64,000 bases of DNA from positions 23,892,713-23,956,712 of the forward strand of contig OZ024861.1 of NCBI GenBank assembly GCA_964017155.1, given 5' to 3'. The notes beneath the pieces were generated by a model, which made no database searches, was not told where the DNA came from, and was given only the letters and a program-made list of their open reading frames with translations. The position numbers were made by a program, and so were the translations under genes. The stretch is from Oasisia sp. SBJ-2009 (taxonomy: Eukaryota; Annelida; Polychaeta; Sabellida; Siboglinidae). Below, piece by piece: positions 12,246 through 25,799 of this stretch (position 1 is the first letter of the stretch; every line of letters starts with the position of its first letter).

Positions 12246-12520
12246 CAAGGAAACGTAATATACGGCCAACAAATTGACACCAAAACTATGTTTACTTCCC
12301 CGATAACAATAATCCCGTGGGTATAATAGCGATACGTTATTAGCGCCTCTGAGTGGCGACCTACCGATATACCGCTTTGACGTAGAACTAGGCGCATTAA
12401 TGTGCAGCATTAACCCCTCAGCGCTGGCTTTTGATGATAGAGAATCTATTAGAGCGTCGAGCTAGCATTTGACGTGCGTTTGTGCCATCTTTAGAACCTG
12501 ACTCGTACAAATTAAACGTC
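12246..12520. repeat. Unclassified interspersed repeat A, copy 1
   Basis: A sequence of about 275 bp that recurs in the same orientation at 17877-18140. Shared blocks include ACTATGTTTACTTCCCCGAT, GCGATACGTTATTAGCGCCT and TGAGTGGCGACCTACCGATA. There are no coding frames, obvious TIRs or poly(A) tail. A (GT)n-rich tract precedes it and a GTGC-rich tract follows it. Confidence 0.85.
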
Positions 12521-12524
12521 TGCG

Positions 12525-12610
12525 TGCGTGTGCGCGCGTGCGTGCGAGTGAGTGCGTGCGTGCGTGCGCGCGTGCATATGTGTGTCCTGCCATACGCACA
12601 TACGCACGTA
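12525..12610. repeat. GTGC/GCGT-rich microsatellite
   Basis: Imperfect GTGCGT/GTGC units ending in CATACGCACATACGCACGTA. This separates repeat A from the LINE remnant. Confidence 0.8.
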
Positions 12611-13730
12611 TGGCAGTGTCGTCCTGGGACTGGAGAGGAGTGTGGTTATTTGAGCCCGACCCATAGATTGTTGCTGCTTGGAAGTAGTTATGCATGTCGT
12701 GCTGATCAGCAAAGCCGTGAATAATTTTGGCATTCTCTTCCCATCACTTGTTTTTACTATCAGTGATCTTCTTTTGAGTCTTAGCTTTGACGCGTTGGTA
12801 TTCTTTCTGCTTCTGCTCAGAAGTAATGCCATTTTGCTAATGGCAAATTTAAGACCTTCTTGCAATCAAGGAGGTCTTGAATCTTCATATCATTCTCATC
12901 AAACTAGTCCTGGTGCTTACGTGTGATGTGCCGGATTGTCTCGGCACATGCTTTGTAGATGGCCGATGTAAGTGCATCCCACTGCTGGTCAACATCTGCG
13001 CCAGTTGAAAGATAATCAACAAGACAAGAGGAGAGAGATTCTTGTAGTTTGGCTCGTATGCATGGATCCTGGAGGGATTTGATGTTGTATTTTTTCTTAT
13101 TCCCTTTATGTTTACGATTCTTGGAAGCAAAGCAAATGTTCATGATCGATCGCACCAGGCGACGATCTGTTGAAAATGCACCTGTTCCGCGCGTTGCTCG
13201 TGTGATGCGGACATCTTTTTGGTCACAGACACGAACAATAACATAGTCCAAGAAGTGCCAATGTCTAGACCGTGAGTGCATCCAAGTCGTCTTGTACATG
13301 TTTTTCTGGAATAGCGTGTTAGTAATTACGAGAACATGTTCTGCACAGTTGCTTAACAGGAGAATACCGTTTGATTGAGCCTTTCAAACCCCTTCCTTGG
13401 CGATTATGTTCTGCCACAGCCTGGAGTCGCGACCTTCTTGCATTAAAGTCCCATGGTAATATGAGCTTGTCTTCACTGGGGAGAGAGATTAGGATTTAAT
13501 CGAGTTGGGAGTAGAAAGATCCTTGATATCCTCCTCGGCATCAAGTGTTGGAGCGTAGACGCCAATGACAGTAGTTAGTCGAGTTTTTTTAAACCATAGA
13601 TGTAAATAGAACACACCAGTAGTCTCTAGGGGAAAGATTAATGATCTAACTCTGTGGTTTAAACTCAACCGCAGGGTCGTACGGTGTTCGTTGATCCCAC
13701 CAGGGAGTTCTGCCTGCTGTGTCTCTATAT
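12611..13730 (-). pseudogene. RTE-like LINE, endonuclease and linker remnant
   Basis: Minus-strand fragments in several frames match the apurinic-type endonuclease and following linker of RTE/BovB-like LINEs (also annotated as craniofacial development protein 2-like). In order they are GGINEHRTTLRLSL and GVYAPTLDAEEDIKD (about 13720-13500), a DFNARR core near 13450, LFQKNMYKTTWMHSR, RHWHFLDYVIVRVCDQKDVR and RRLVRSIM (13320-13140), then GFADQHDMHNYFQAA with IYGSGS (about 12720-12640). The SRHWHFLDYVIV stretch contains the catalytic-region Asp. Frame changes and internal stops show it is dead. The RT domain is absent: the copy stops at the microsatellite at 12610. Confidence 0.85.
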
Positions 13731-14221
13731 AAATTATATAGTATATGGCATCAGTTATTAACGTTTTTGTGCCACCCAAATTTCGGTCACTGAACCTATC
13801 TACAGACTCACACCATCCATTCACGCGTGAGTCGTGTCGTCGTGGCATAGATTTCTCCGCGATTACTAACCACATGAGGATTATGTGCTCCCGACTACTA
13901 TAGCCTCATGATGCCGCCTGTGCCCGGTTCAACTCTCATGGCTCGGGCCTCAGTACACGGAAGTCACTGTTGTCAGCTTACTTTGTCACGTCGGAGACTT
14001 ACGCAAAAACAAATCCACGTAGACTACTAATGTTTCGTCGGAGGTTCAATTAATAAGGACATTATCAATAACGTTTGCTTAAAATACACGACCTATTTTT
14101 AGTCGAAGCCACGCCAAGCTGTTTGCAAGACATGTCATTTCCGGTTCATGTCAAAGCGAGGCTGATCTAGCCCGTATGTGGAAGGTCCCAGAAGCTAGGC
14201 AACGCATTCGCAGAATGAGCA
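13731..14221. other. Non-coding sequence
   Basis: No supported feature. The left part may be further decayed LINE 5' sequence, but I cannot align it by eye. Confidence 0.4.
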
Positions 14222-14242
14222 GCGGTGCACGCACGCACGCAC

Positions 14243-14323
<81 letters not shown>
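14222..14323. repeat. (ACGC)n then (CA)n microsatellite
   Basis: Five or so ACGC units, then about 40 CA dinucleotides. Confidence 0.98.
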
Positions 14324-14326
<3 letters not shown>

Positions 14327-14587
14327 AACATGTACATTCACGTACATAATCGGATTTGTCCATTATACGGAAACATTTGGGCACTAACAAATACGGGGTG
14401 GATCCCCGTTCCCATTATATAGGATGTAATATTGATCTCACAAATACGAAATATTCCGTATTTTAAAGGACGTCTGGGATTCCTAGACTGAGCGGTAAAC
14501 TTAATGTTCATAAATCAGCCCCAAACAAATGACCCATCATTAAACACCATTTCAAGGCAACCTTGCTCAAGGGGAATTACATATGTT

Positions 14588-14639
14588 ACAGGTGCCGCGT
14601 ATAAATCAAATTAAGATCACTGCTGACGTCAGCACCTGT
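14588..14639. promoter_or_regulatory. TATA-like motif and palindromic CRE-like site
   Basis: GCGTATAAATC at about 14597 is followed by the 12-bp palindrome GCTGACGTCAGC at 14622-14633, which contains a full cAMP-response element (TGACGTCA). The block is bracketed by ACAGGTGC and its inverse GCACCTGT. No gene is visible next to it, so a regulatory role is only possible. Confidence 0.25.
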
Positions 14640-15005
14640 CTGTTACGGGTATTTATCCGTTATAGAAGGTGTCACATTTGACATATGTTCCGCTCGCTTT
14701 GTCACTTTGTAGTGTCGCCGTTATCTTGATTTTCCGTCTGAGGTTACTGCACTCAGATACTCGTGAGTTCACGTGTATGTTCAGTTATCTCATTAATATT
14801 TTAACAAATTATTTAATTTTGTTGTGCGTATTGTGCTTTTGAATGACTGTAAGCAGCACACGCATTTCACAGCCTGCAGCAAACAGCTTTAGTTGTCTGG
14901 TTCTGGTTTATTTCCTGTTCCATGTGAGGTAAAAACACGCCGGAATTTAAATATGCCGTCAAATAAATTAGTCTTTCTAACTTATCTCCTCTTTAGTTTC
15001 TTAGC

Positions 15006-15522
15006 ACAGCCATCCATTCACAGCCATCCATTCACATCCATCCATTCACAGCCATCCATTCACAGCCATCCATTCACAGCCATCCATTCACAGCCAACCA
15101 TTCACAGCCATCCATTAACAGGCATCCATTCACAGCCATCCATTCACAGCCATCCACTCACAGCCATCCATTCACAGCCATCCATTCACAGCCATCCACT
15201 CACAGCCATCCATTCACAGCCAACCATTCACAGCCATCCATGCACAGCCATCCATTCACAGCCATCCATTCACAGCCATCCATTCGCAGCCACCCATTCG
15301 CAGCCATCCATTCACAGCCATCCATTCACAGCCATCCATTCACAGCCACCCATTCGCAGCCATCCATTCGCAGCCACCCATTCGCAGCCATCCATTCACA
15401 GCCATCCATTCACAGCCATCCATTCACAGCCATCCATTCACAGCCATCCATTCACAGCCATCCATTCACAGACATCCATTCACAGCCATCCATTCACAGG
15501 CATCCATTCACAGCCATCCATT
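15006..15522. repeat. 14-bp minisatellite, about 37 copies
   Basis: Tandem CAGCCATCCATTCA units with scattered variants (CAACCATTCA, CACTCA, CATTCG). The 14-bp period keeps long frames open by chance. Confidence 0.97.
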
Positions 15523-15619
15523 TGTTGACAACTTTTCCATTGTACCTAATCATTGCAATGGGTAATCATAGTTATTTAGTTTTGTTATGTTGCCACCATT
15601 GCCACTACCACTACCATTA

Positions 15620-15621
<2 letters not shown>

Positions 15622-15650
<29 letters not shown>

Positions 15651-15772
15651 CATACATACATACATACATACATACATACATACATACTACCACCACCACC
15701 ACCACCACCACCACCATCACCACCACCACCACCACCACCACCACCACCACCACCACCACCACCACCACCACC
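15622..15772. repeat. (CATA)n then (CAC)n microsatellite
   Basis: About 16 CATA units (15622-15688), then about 28 CAC triplets with one CAT interruption (15689-15772). Confidence 0.98.
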
Positions 15773-16828
15773 AATAGGATACCCGCCCGACGGATAAAAA
15801 CAACCAAGCTATGACATTTGCTTACGCCTCAACTTTTTCCACCAAACATTAAGGCGGCTGTGGTTTCTCCTACGCACTGTCATATGTGACACGCTAGCAT
15901 CTTCATTTGTGGATGACACCGCAGTTCAAAGAAATGTACTCATATGGAGTTTGTTCTGCTTTCTGGCAGGGCAAAGGTCACACGTTGCGTTACATTAATC
16001 ATACGTATGTCCTAGACAGACGCAGAATATTTGACATCTGACGACTCGAAGTGAGTCGTGTTTTACTAATAAATACAGAATAACTGTCAACAGGTGTCTT
16101 GAAGGTCAGGAATGTCAAAATAAGTACATGTCATGTCTGTACATATTTGGATCATACAGTTTAAAATAGTTGTGATGCCTGGCAACTATGATGGTTTTGT
16201 AATACAAACGGTAACGCTAGTTACGATGTATTTATACAGTTAAGATGTAAAAGAAACTTGTTTACTACATTTTGTCTATTGCCCGTCTATGACAACATTT
16301 GGAACTGCTGTTAGTTGTTTCAATAATAAGTTGCCTAACCGTGACGCTGTTACTTGACATTGGAATTGACTTTCACGCCGCCGATTCCAGTCCTAAATTT
16401 GTATAATTATTTAGTAGCATTGTTAACAATAATACGATTCACTCAGCTATAACTTGGAAGACCGTAGGTAATTATTTATATGTAGATGTTATCGATGTTT
16501 GACATCAACAGTACCCCGCAGTTTGGTATCAGATAGATAAATAAAAAGCGACCGATGTCACCATTTAGACTGCTACATCGGTAGTGGGCGTAACTCGTAA
16601 AAACTGCACCGCGAGCTAGTGCTATCAAACCGACCATCGACCCGAGTTTAATCGACAGCTGTTCAGTTCAGTTCGACATTGCACCACGCCAGTGAAATTC
16701 TTCAGTATCGGTGTCCAGTGGCCTCGACCTAGTGCGTCAAGCTTCACCCCGGTCGGTCCGGTGCGCTGTGGTTATATCGATTCGGGTCACGCCGCCTATT
16801 TGACTCTACCGTTGGTTTTTAGTATTAA
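15773..16828. other. Non-coding sequence
   Basis: About 1 kb without a supportable gene, repeat or RNA. Confidence 0.45.
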
Positions 16829-17362
16829 GTGCGCGGTAGCGTAATTGATAGAACATCGTAATGTACTGTAGGTGGCGCGATTCCGTTGTCTAATCGTCCT
16901 GATGCTGTTTCGGTCATTTGGCCAGTTCGCTCATCACAATTGTCCTACCTCGCTCAGTTGTATAAACGAGTACCTAGCTATAATGTACAAACAGTTACCC
17001 AGATAGCATGCAAACGTTACATTAACGTTTGCATTTAGTTAGAACCGTTTGATTTGGGATATAGTTAAATCTATAACGTTCCCGAAACGTAAATTTTGGG
17101 TTCTCTTGGTTTGGTTAAAACTGAAACGTTAAATTAACGTTAAACAAACGAGCAAAATAACGTTAGAAAAACGTTCGCATTTAAACGTTAAGCCAACGTT
17201 TCTGCTGACGTTACATTAACGTTAGATTAACGTTTGCATGCTATCTGGGATTGCGCAAATAAAATTATGGCTGAATACTTCACAGAGCATCGAGATGATG
17301 TTCGATTGGACAGGTGACCGTAGGGAATGAATGACGTGTAATGCAGCGCTGAAATGACGGGA
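16829..17362 (+). mobile_element. tRNA-derived SINE, copy A, split by a TIR element
   Basis: Diverged SINE in two parts. The head and middle (16829-16997) end in CTCAGTTGTATAAACGAGTA and CCTAGCTATA, matching CTCAGCTGAATAAATGAGTA and CCTGGCTATA of better copies. The tail (17250-17362) carries ATGGCTGAATACTTC, GATGTTCGATTGGACAGGT and GCAGCGCTGA, matching the family tail. The gap between them is exactly the TIR element at 16998-17249, so that element inserted after the SINE. The tRNA-like boxes are decayed. Confidence 0.75.
16998..17249. mobile_element. 252-bp TIR mini-element, CCCAGATAGC family
   Basis: The ends are perfect 22-bp inverted repeats beginning CCCAGATAGCATGCAAACGT. The interior is packed with AACGTT palindromes and TTAACGTTA variants and has no coding frame. 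It interrupts a SINE. The terminal decamer CCCAGATAGC is shared with the 3.3-kb element at 40854-44182, so both may use the same transposase. No clear target-site duplication is visible (left flank CAGTTA, right flank ATTGCG). Confidence 0.85.
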
Positions 17363-17876
17363 TATCGCGCGAAAGAAGAAGATATACCCCTTGGCTTTAG
17401 CGGTTTGTAAGTCGACAACAATGCAATATTCCAAAATAATGTTTTGATACGATCGATGCCACCAACCAACCCCTAATCCAGACAAAATTGGAAAGGTAAT
17501 AAATTGCAGTGACAAGGTCCCAATTTTGTGTACTGAAAAGAAATAATGTTTAGAGAACATATTTCACGTCAGTAAATTGCAACTGGGTTATTATATCAAC
17601 AACTAACCACACGTTTTCAGTCGCAGCTGAAATGAACAAAATTGTCCACATTTTATACTCACTGTGGAGCAATAAACTCATTTCCCCACTACATTATTAC
17701 AAATGGATCCTTCACTCAACCACCCACATTCAAATTATTTTTGGATTATTGGATTTTTTATATTTGCAAAGCCCGTACCTAATACTTTATGGCGCAGTTC
17801 GTGTGAAAACTAATCTAGAAATTTGACATGTTGAACACCGAGTGTTAGTGCGGCGAGTTCACAACCTCGACCTAAG
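17363..17876. other. Non-coding sequence
   Basis: Nothing recognisable between the SINE tail and repeat A copy 2. Confidence 0.5.
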
Positions 17877-18140
17877 CGAGGAAACTTAATACACGGCTAA
17901 CAATGTGACACCAAGAACTATGTTTACTTCCCCGATAACAATAGTCCCGTGGGTATAATTGCGATACGTTATTAGCGCCTCTGAGTGGCGACCTACCGAT
18001 ATACCGTTTAGACGTAGAACTAGGCGCATTAATGTCCAGCATTAACCTCTCAGCGCTGGCGTTTTGATGACGGAGAATCTGTCAGAATATCGAGCTTGCG
18101 CGTTTGGGCCATCTTCAGAACATGACTCACACAAATTAAC
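17877..18140. repeat. Unclassified interspersed repeat A, copy 2
   Basis: Direct-orientation homologue of 12246-12520 over its full length, differing by scattered substitutions and small indels. Unlike copy 1 it is not flanked by microsatellites, which helps define the true repeat ends. Confidence 0.85.
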
Positions 18141-18620
18141 TGTTTCATTGCCACATATTTGAGAGGATGAATAATTTAGTTATGGTGTAACGGCATACGT
18201 AAAGACTGTCAATTACCCAGTCAGGCTCACATTAGCGATTGGAGCCAGTGAGCAAACTTTACATGTGCTATATGATCTAAGAATTAAATAGAAATTATGG
18301 CATGTAATACAATAAACATTGCTTTATGGTTTGAGCATTTTTTTTATTGCATATTCCTTTAAATACTTGTAAACAACCAGTATCGGCAGCTCTATTCGCA
18401 CTGCATCGAATATGACGTCACAATTACGTCAAACCCGAGGGCAGTCGTTAGGGTTAAGGCTAGGGCTAGATATATGTTTATCCCCAGTACTTCGACAACG
18501 AGAGTGCAATGTTTTTTTGTGCGCCGCAATATCGGGGGTTTTGGTTAGCTTCAGAATGGGTGCGGAAGCAATTGGGAAGTGTATGTGAACACCATCCCCA
18601 AACGCTTACTACACTACGTA
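18141..18620. other. Non-coding sequence
   Basis: AT-rich, no supported feature. Leads into the CGT array through CTACGTACGT. Confidence 0.5.
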
Positions 18621-20219
<1,599 letters not shown>

Positions 20220-20607
20220 AGGTCCAGTAGTAGTATCATCGTTACATATAGACACACAATGTTAGCAAGAATTGACTAAGACAGCATTGTAGACAATAAT
20301 GCAATTGATAAAGATGGCAGGTGTACGATACTGGGGAGCGAGCCAGTGCAGACGTTTCAGATGTGACAAAAGCCTCAGCGTGCGGGAGACAGCGATATAA
20401 CTGGGCCGGTGGAACGACCCAGATCTCGACGGGAGTGGGTGAAGGGTTTCCCACGACGCTGTGTTCCGGGAATCGTGACGTGTGGCGTGTCCGTCCCCGT
20501 CACGCGCTGACGGTGCGCGTGACCGGGACGTGACGATACCGTGGCCACCCCGTGTCGAGCGTGTGGTCGATTCACGAGACCCCGGCATCAGTTCGTGCGG
20601 GGCGGGG
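20220..20607. other. Non-coding, GC-rich right half
   Basis: No gene recognised; GC content rises toward the GGGGCGGGGGGCGGGGGG stretch at about 20598-20620. Confidence 0.45.
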
Positions 20608-21122
20608 GGCGGGGGGCGGAGGCGACAGTCAGTGAAACCGACCCGGTGAGGTCATCGGCCCAGACTCGACCGGACCGGGATTTGACTCTGAATCCGGGGC
20701 CCGCACGAATCCAAAGCATTTTAAAATATGTTTATGCACAACATCCACGGAATTAGATATTTTGCAAATTTGATTTACTTTGAAACACTTTGTTCTCGTT
20801 TTGGGCGAAGCAGTAAACTCTTAGGACGAATGCAATTGTGATATGTCAATTATGCGCTGAGCAGCTGTGTGAATAGCCTCGTCCCATCGCGGACGCGTCA
20901 TTATAATTACTTTGAGTGTATTTGTGCTCTATCGACTGATTAGTTAAGCTATGAGTGGCACGTGTATTTGACCTACTGTTTGCTTCATACTTGGCGTTCC
21001 TGGTCGCTTTTTAACTGGACACGACAGCGGGGGCCACATTCAGAGTCGAATCTCGGCCTGGTAGAATCTGGGCCGACCGGGTGGGTTTCATTGACTGTCG
21101 ACTCCACACCGGGCAGAAAGAC
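20608..21122. repeat. Inverted repeat with about 95-bp arms
   Basis: The left arm (about 20608-20704) and right arm (about 21024-21122) are diverged reverse complements. Landmarks are GACTCTGAATC on the left against ATTCAGAGTC on the right, and GTCAGTGAAACCGACCCGG against CCGGGTGGGTTTCATTGAC. The interior of about 320 bp is AT-rich. This is probably a decayed TIR or foldback element; the ends are not sharply defined. Confidence 0.65.
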
Positions 21123-21744
21123 GCACCCGACTATGCTGCTAAGCTTAATATTCAATTCAGGGCTCGACCACAAAGTTGCCACCCATGACGTACGTTATAG
21201 TATCTGTGAACATTGTTGACGTCCCAGGCATCTATCATGCTTCGTAGCGCTGGTGTATATGTGAAAATTATGTACGCCTACGCTTCATAAACAATTACAT
21301 TCGTCTTGACATACACCCGCACCACATGAATACATCTATGGTAATTGTTATCTGCGTTGTATGGTGTTATTGATTCGTTATGCACACTATATTAAACGGG
21401 GTAGCTTCATGCTACCCTTGAACGAACAAAGACCCTTTATGCTTGGTGCGGTGTGGAAAAGGTTAAATTTTAAGTAAAGTTGAAGGTACTTTTGACAATA
21501 TTGAGACCAGGTGTTTTCATGCAAATAGCCACCACCTACACAACGAGGCTACAAAGCTTCTTCTGTACACGCAAAACCACATTTGTGTGTCCGTCAGGCG
21601 GCCATTATAATGTTTCTTTCATTGCCTGCCAGGTTTGTTCCACTAGGGTATTCACATTTCCATAAATTAATTAGCCTTCATTCACACGTGCTGTATAAAA
21701 AATCATGAAACTCTAATTTTTCAATTTTCAGATTCAAGCCGAAT
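21123..21744. other. Non-coding sequence
   Basis: No supported feature. Confidence 0.45.
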
Positions 21745-21950
21745 TCGACTCCACGACACCTGGTAACGCACATAGTTGACCGTTGAATATGTGTGTAGCA
21801 TTATTTTTCGCGCATTGATTGCAGCATGACTGAATGCTTCCCAGAAAGGTGGAGAGAGTGTTCGATTGAACAGGTCTGCCAGAGAGTAAAGGGTTAATTG
21901 CATTAAGCTGTTCAGAGGACTTGACACTACGCTGTGCAATCATTCACTTT
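21745..21950 (+). mobile_element. SINE tail, copy B (5'-truncated)
   Basis: Matches the middle and tail of the SINE family: GAATATGTGTGTAGCA, CGCGCATTGATTGCAGCATG, CTGAATGCTTCCCAGA, GTTCGATTGAACAGGTCTGC and GGACTTGACACTACGCTGTG. The tRNA-like head is missing or unrecognisable. Confidence 0.75.
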
Positions 21951-23010
21951 TTTCAGACGGGTAGGCAAAAACGACAGTCGCTCTTGGTAGATATATGCGG
22001 AAACTCTATACCCATCCCGTCTACGTGTCCTCTTTGATTCGTCCGGTTATTACAGGGGAACGTTAACTGACTGCTATTTCAGCTCTCGGTTGAGTAATCG
22101 GAGCGACGTGGCCTAGCTGTAGGAAGTCTGAGAGTCACTCACTCCGACCACAGGAGCTCGTCTCCGCGACTGTCTCCAGTCGAGCCTCTCACATTTCCCC
22201 GCTGCCCCCGCTGCCGTCTACTTCCTGTCTCAGTCCACTGCGGTCACGTGAACGGCGAGTCAAGTCTCAAGTTCGTCTGACCTGAAAGTCGGGCCAAGTG
22301 TCAAGGCGGTTCGACACCCAAGACGGGTCAAGTCTCAGGCTGAACGGATCTGCAAGTCTGGAGTAAATTTCACCTGTAAATCAAGTCAACTCTCAAGTCC
22401 ATGTCCACGCTACTTTAAAGTCCATGATTAGTCAGTGGAGTCCACCGTTTATATAATTAGTCAGATCGGTTAGAAATCGAACCGGGACATCTTTATTCGA
22501 CAGATAACAAATACATGTAACAGTATTCAACAAATATGAACCGTACAAGTATGTCGATCACATGAGTAACACACACCCACCTACTAGATCGCATTTCGTA
22601 ATTATATAATAATCAGTGAAATATCAATGACGCAGCGGTCAGTTGATTAACGATAATATTTGTTACAGAAATGATTCCTACGAGTAATGTATGGTCTAGT
22701 TAAGTTAGTTCCGACTGTCGCTTCCTGTAGCGATTGTTCTATTCACGCTGCCAGTGGCTGACAGAGGCGACTTCTGATCAACTTACAATGGAAGAGATAA
22801 GGTGACCACACATAGCTAACGACGATATTCGTCACGCTGACATGATTGCAATTTCATAAGTCTAACTAGGCGTACTGGATTAATGAACAATTGTTAATGT
22901 CCATCCGTTCCGTCCGCCCGCACGCCCCCAAGCCCCCAACGCGCGCCTGCCCATCCGCCCGCCCAATTTGTCGTACATATCACAGAGAGCATACATAGAC
23001 TCATGAAGTA
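21951..23010. other. Non-coding sequence
   Basis: About 1 kb with no supported gene. CAAGTCTCAAG-like motifs recur loosely between 22260 and 22400. Confidence 0.45.
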
Positions 23011-23022
23011 GTTATCTATTCG

Positions 23023-23142
23023 GGGGTGGGGGGGGGGGGGTAGCAGCAAGTTCAGCGTTGCCTTCGGCCATGGCATAAAGCAGCAAGTTCAGCGTTGCCT
23101 TCGGCCATGGCATAAAGACGGGGGGGGGGGGGGGGGGGGGGG
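23023..23142. repeat. Two 38-bp direct repeats between G tracts
   Basis: AGCAGCAAGTTCAGCGTTGC and the following CTTCGGCCATGGCATAAA occur twice in tandem (about 23042-23117), flanked by G homopolymer tracts at about 23029-23040 and 23120-23142. Confidence 0.85.
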
Positions 23143-24033
23143 TTCTGTTGATAATTTTCAATGATCGAGCACCATGAGACGTATTCATCCCGGGGGGTAA
23201 AATGGGTCGACGCCCCCAAAAAACAAAAACGTCTTCAAAATTCACAAAACCTCGGGGAGCTAAAAAAACAAACCTCATAAACATCGGGGGTGGGACCTCT
23301 CTTGTCCACACCCCACTCCGTCTACGCTATAAAACACACATGAACAACAAACTTCGTTCTTCACCATCACGAATATAATTAGATATACTCGATAGACAAG
23401 GATACTTGATAATAAACATTACCCAACAATAGGGGAATACACCTGTTCCCCCGCCCTAAGGCATTGTATATAATAATGGTACCCCGTGAATCGTGTTCAT
23501 GAAGGCACACAACAGCCAACACCTGAAGCACCGTGAATACGTTTCTATGCGTGACGAGGTTACATGAATGATTGATGCGCTGCAAAAACTAGTCCCGGTG
23601 GCGTAATGGATCACGCAACGCCCTCGCGGCGTTAACTAGCATAAGGGACCGCTCCCATATTGGCCAACAAATCACCTTCGAAACTTTTCCATCACCTAAC
23701 TTGAGCGCATCGTTGTAACTTGTGTACGCTAAACTAAAGGCCCGTTGTCACCGCTCGACGGCCACGGCCAAACCTTGACGACAACGCGGCAGACCGCAGC
23801 AGAGCCGGCTACACGCCAGAGCGCGGCAATCTTCGACGGTATATGCAAATTTACAGTGTGGACGCTACCAAAGAGTCTAGAGAATATGACATACTTTTAC
23901 ATCACACGAAAAACAACAGCGATGGTTAAAGAGAAATTTGCCGCGCGGGATTTTCTGAAAAATCGCTTCTGTTTCGGTTCTCGACGGTGTTGCCGTCGCA
24001 TTGTTCGCCGTCGAACAAAGTAAACGGCCGGTG
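23143..24033. other. Non-coding sequence
   Basis: No supported feature. Confidence 0.45.
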
Positions 24034-24603
24034 TCATATAGAATATGGACCCCATGGAAAATGGACCCCGGGTCCATATTCCCTATAGCGGGTCCGTATA
24101 TTGGAACCCCGCCATAGAATTTGGACCCAGGGGGCCATATTCTATGGGGATCCATATCCTATATGTGCCATAGAATATGGACACCCTACAGAAAATGGAC
24201 CCCGGGTTGTGTTGATATAATTTATTCCTGAAATAACTTAGAAACTGAGCCACACCTGTTATTCCAATGGAGTTGAAATTTAGCGCCTCTTACAAACTCT
24301 TCTTAGTTATTCAACCATCCCACAATATGGAACAATTCACACATTTAGCAGTTGATGGGATACACACTATTCATAGGCAAAGATTACTAACATTTTAATG
24401 GCAATGGTGGCTAAAATGTAAAAATAATAGTGTTTTACAAAAGATGTTATCAATGATGGCTGTGATATTCTAGTTACAATCTGTTAACTGCATCATACTA
24501 TTTTACCAAATAGTTCAGCTTTTTAAAAGGGGGTCCAAATTCTATAAAGGGGGGATCCAAATTCTATAATAGAATAAGGACCCCCGGGTCCATTTTCTAT
24601 GGA
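24034..24603. mobile_element. Foldback-like element with GGACCCCGGGTCC motifs
   Basis: The left end (24034-24210) and right end (about 24530-24603) are built from repeated ATAGAATATGGACCCC, AAAATGGACCCCGGG and their inverses GGGTCCATATTC and GGGTCCATTTTCTATGG. The centre of about 320 bp is AT-rich and non-coding. The nested inverted motifs at both ends suggest a foldback or MITE-type element. Confidence 0.65.
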
Positions 24604-25799
24604 GCAGTTTAACAGTACTACTGCACAGTTATTGGGCCTACGTGTAGCAGGGAACATCTTACCACACCGATGAAATGCCTATGGCTATGTATAATTGATA
24701 CATTTTGAGGCAGAGAGGTTTCACCGAACTCTGGGTCTCATTTCGAACACGTTACGGTGCTGGTTATACGGCCTAACATAATGCCATTCAGAGAAAGAAC
24801 GCCTACATTCTTGACTTAAACTTAGCCTTAGGCATTAGACTGAGCACAAACGTTATGATGCCTATATAAGCCCTCATATGCAAGGATGCTTAAATATAGA
24901 ACGCGCAGGATAAAACAGGTGTATAGTCACCAGCAGTCACGACATGGTACACGCGAATGATTTATAATCATTGTCAGTTTTATATTTTTACATGTGAATG
25001 TTTACATCCAAGACGAATGCCATAAAAACGTTAATCATCGTCATGTTATATGCGGCATGAATGCAGTCACGTGACAAATGTAATAGCGTTTCTTTTGCCT
25101 CGCTAAGACCCGCAGGCCAAAATGACCTCCAATTAACAAGCCATTGCACAAGACCGTCTCGCCTTGGGACCCTGCCATTGTTAATGCATGCTCCCTGCGT
25201 GCGTCACAGTTGTGAGTCGAACGAGTTCCTGTACGCACACTCGTTTGTCTAGAGAATGTTTCGCTTTCTGTAATGAGTAATCCCAGGCAATAGTGCGATC
25301 GATTTTATTCTAAAGTCATGCTACAGGCCTATACAGTAGTCCTCGTTTTGAGCGGTTTCATTTCGACAGCGGTCACCCGTCAGCAGCGGCCAAATCCTTC
25401 TCGCGCAGCCACCCATCCCACGTGACCGACGGGCGGGTTAATTTAAATAATGTTTGGAATGTGCATCTTTGAGGTGATTTAGTATACATGTTATTTAACT
25501 TTTGTCCCGGTGTTTATCTGGTTACAAAAACTGCATATGTGTAGGGTCGTCCGTGCGTCCACGTGTACGTGGGCAAGAGTTCATTATGTTGGTACCTATG
25601 GAAGATTGATTTCCGTGTAGCGGCGTGTCTAATACATCCTACACAGTACTAGACACAGTGCCATGGCGACTGTCGTCTACTGTCTATTGTGCACATTTCA
25701 CAGACAGGTACAAAAGGAAACCGAAAGCGAAACCAAACTCCAATTTCTTATGTCGCCGTTTTCTTTCTCTTCATACGTCAGACTGTAGAAGCTCACATG
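24604..25799. other. Non-coding sequence
   Basis: No supported gene over about 1.2 kb. Confidence 0.45.
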
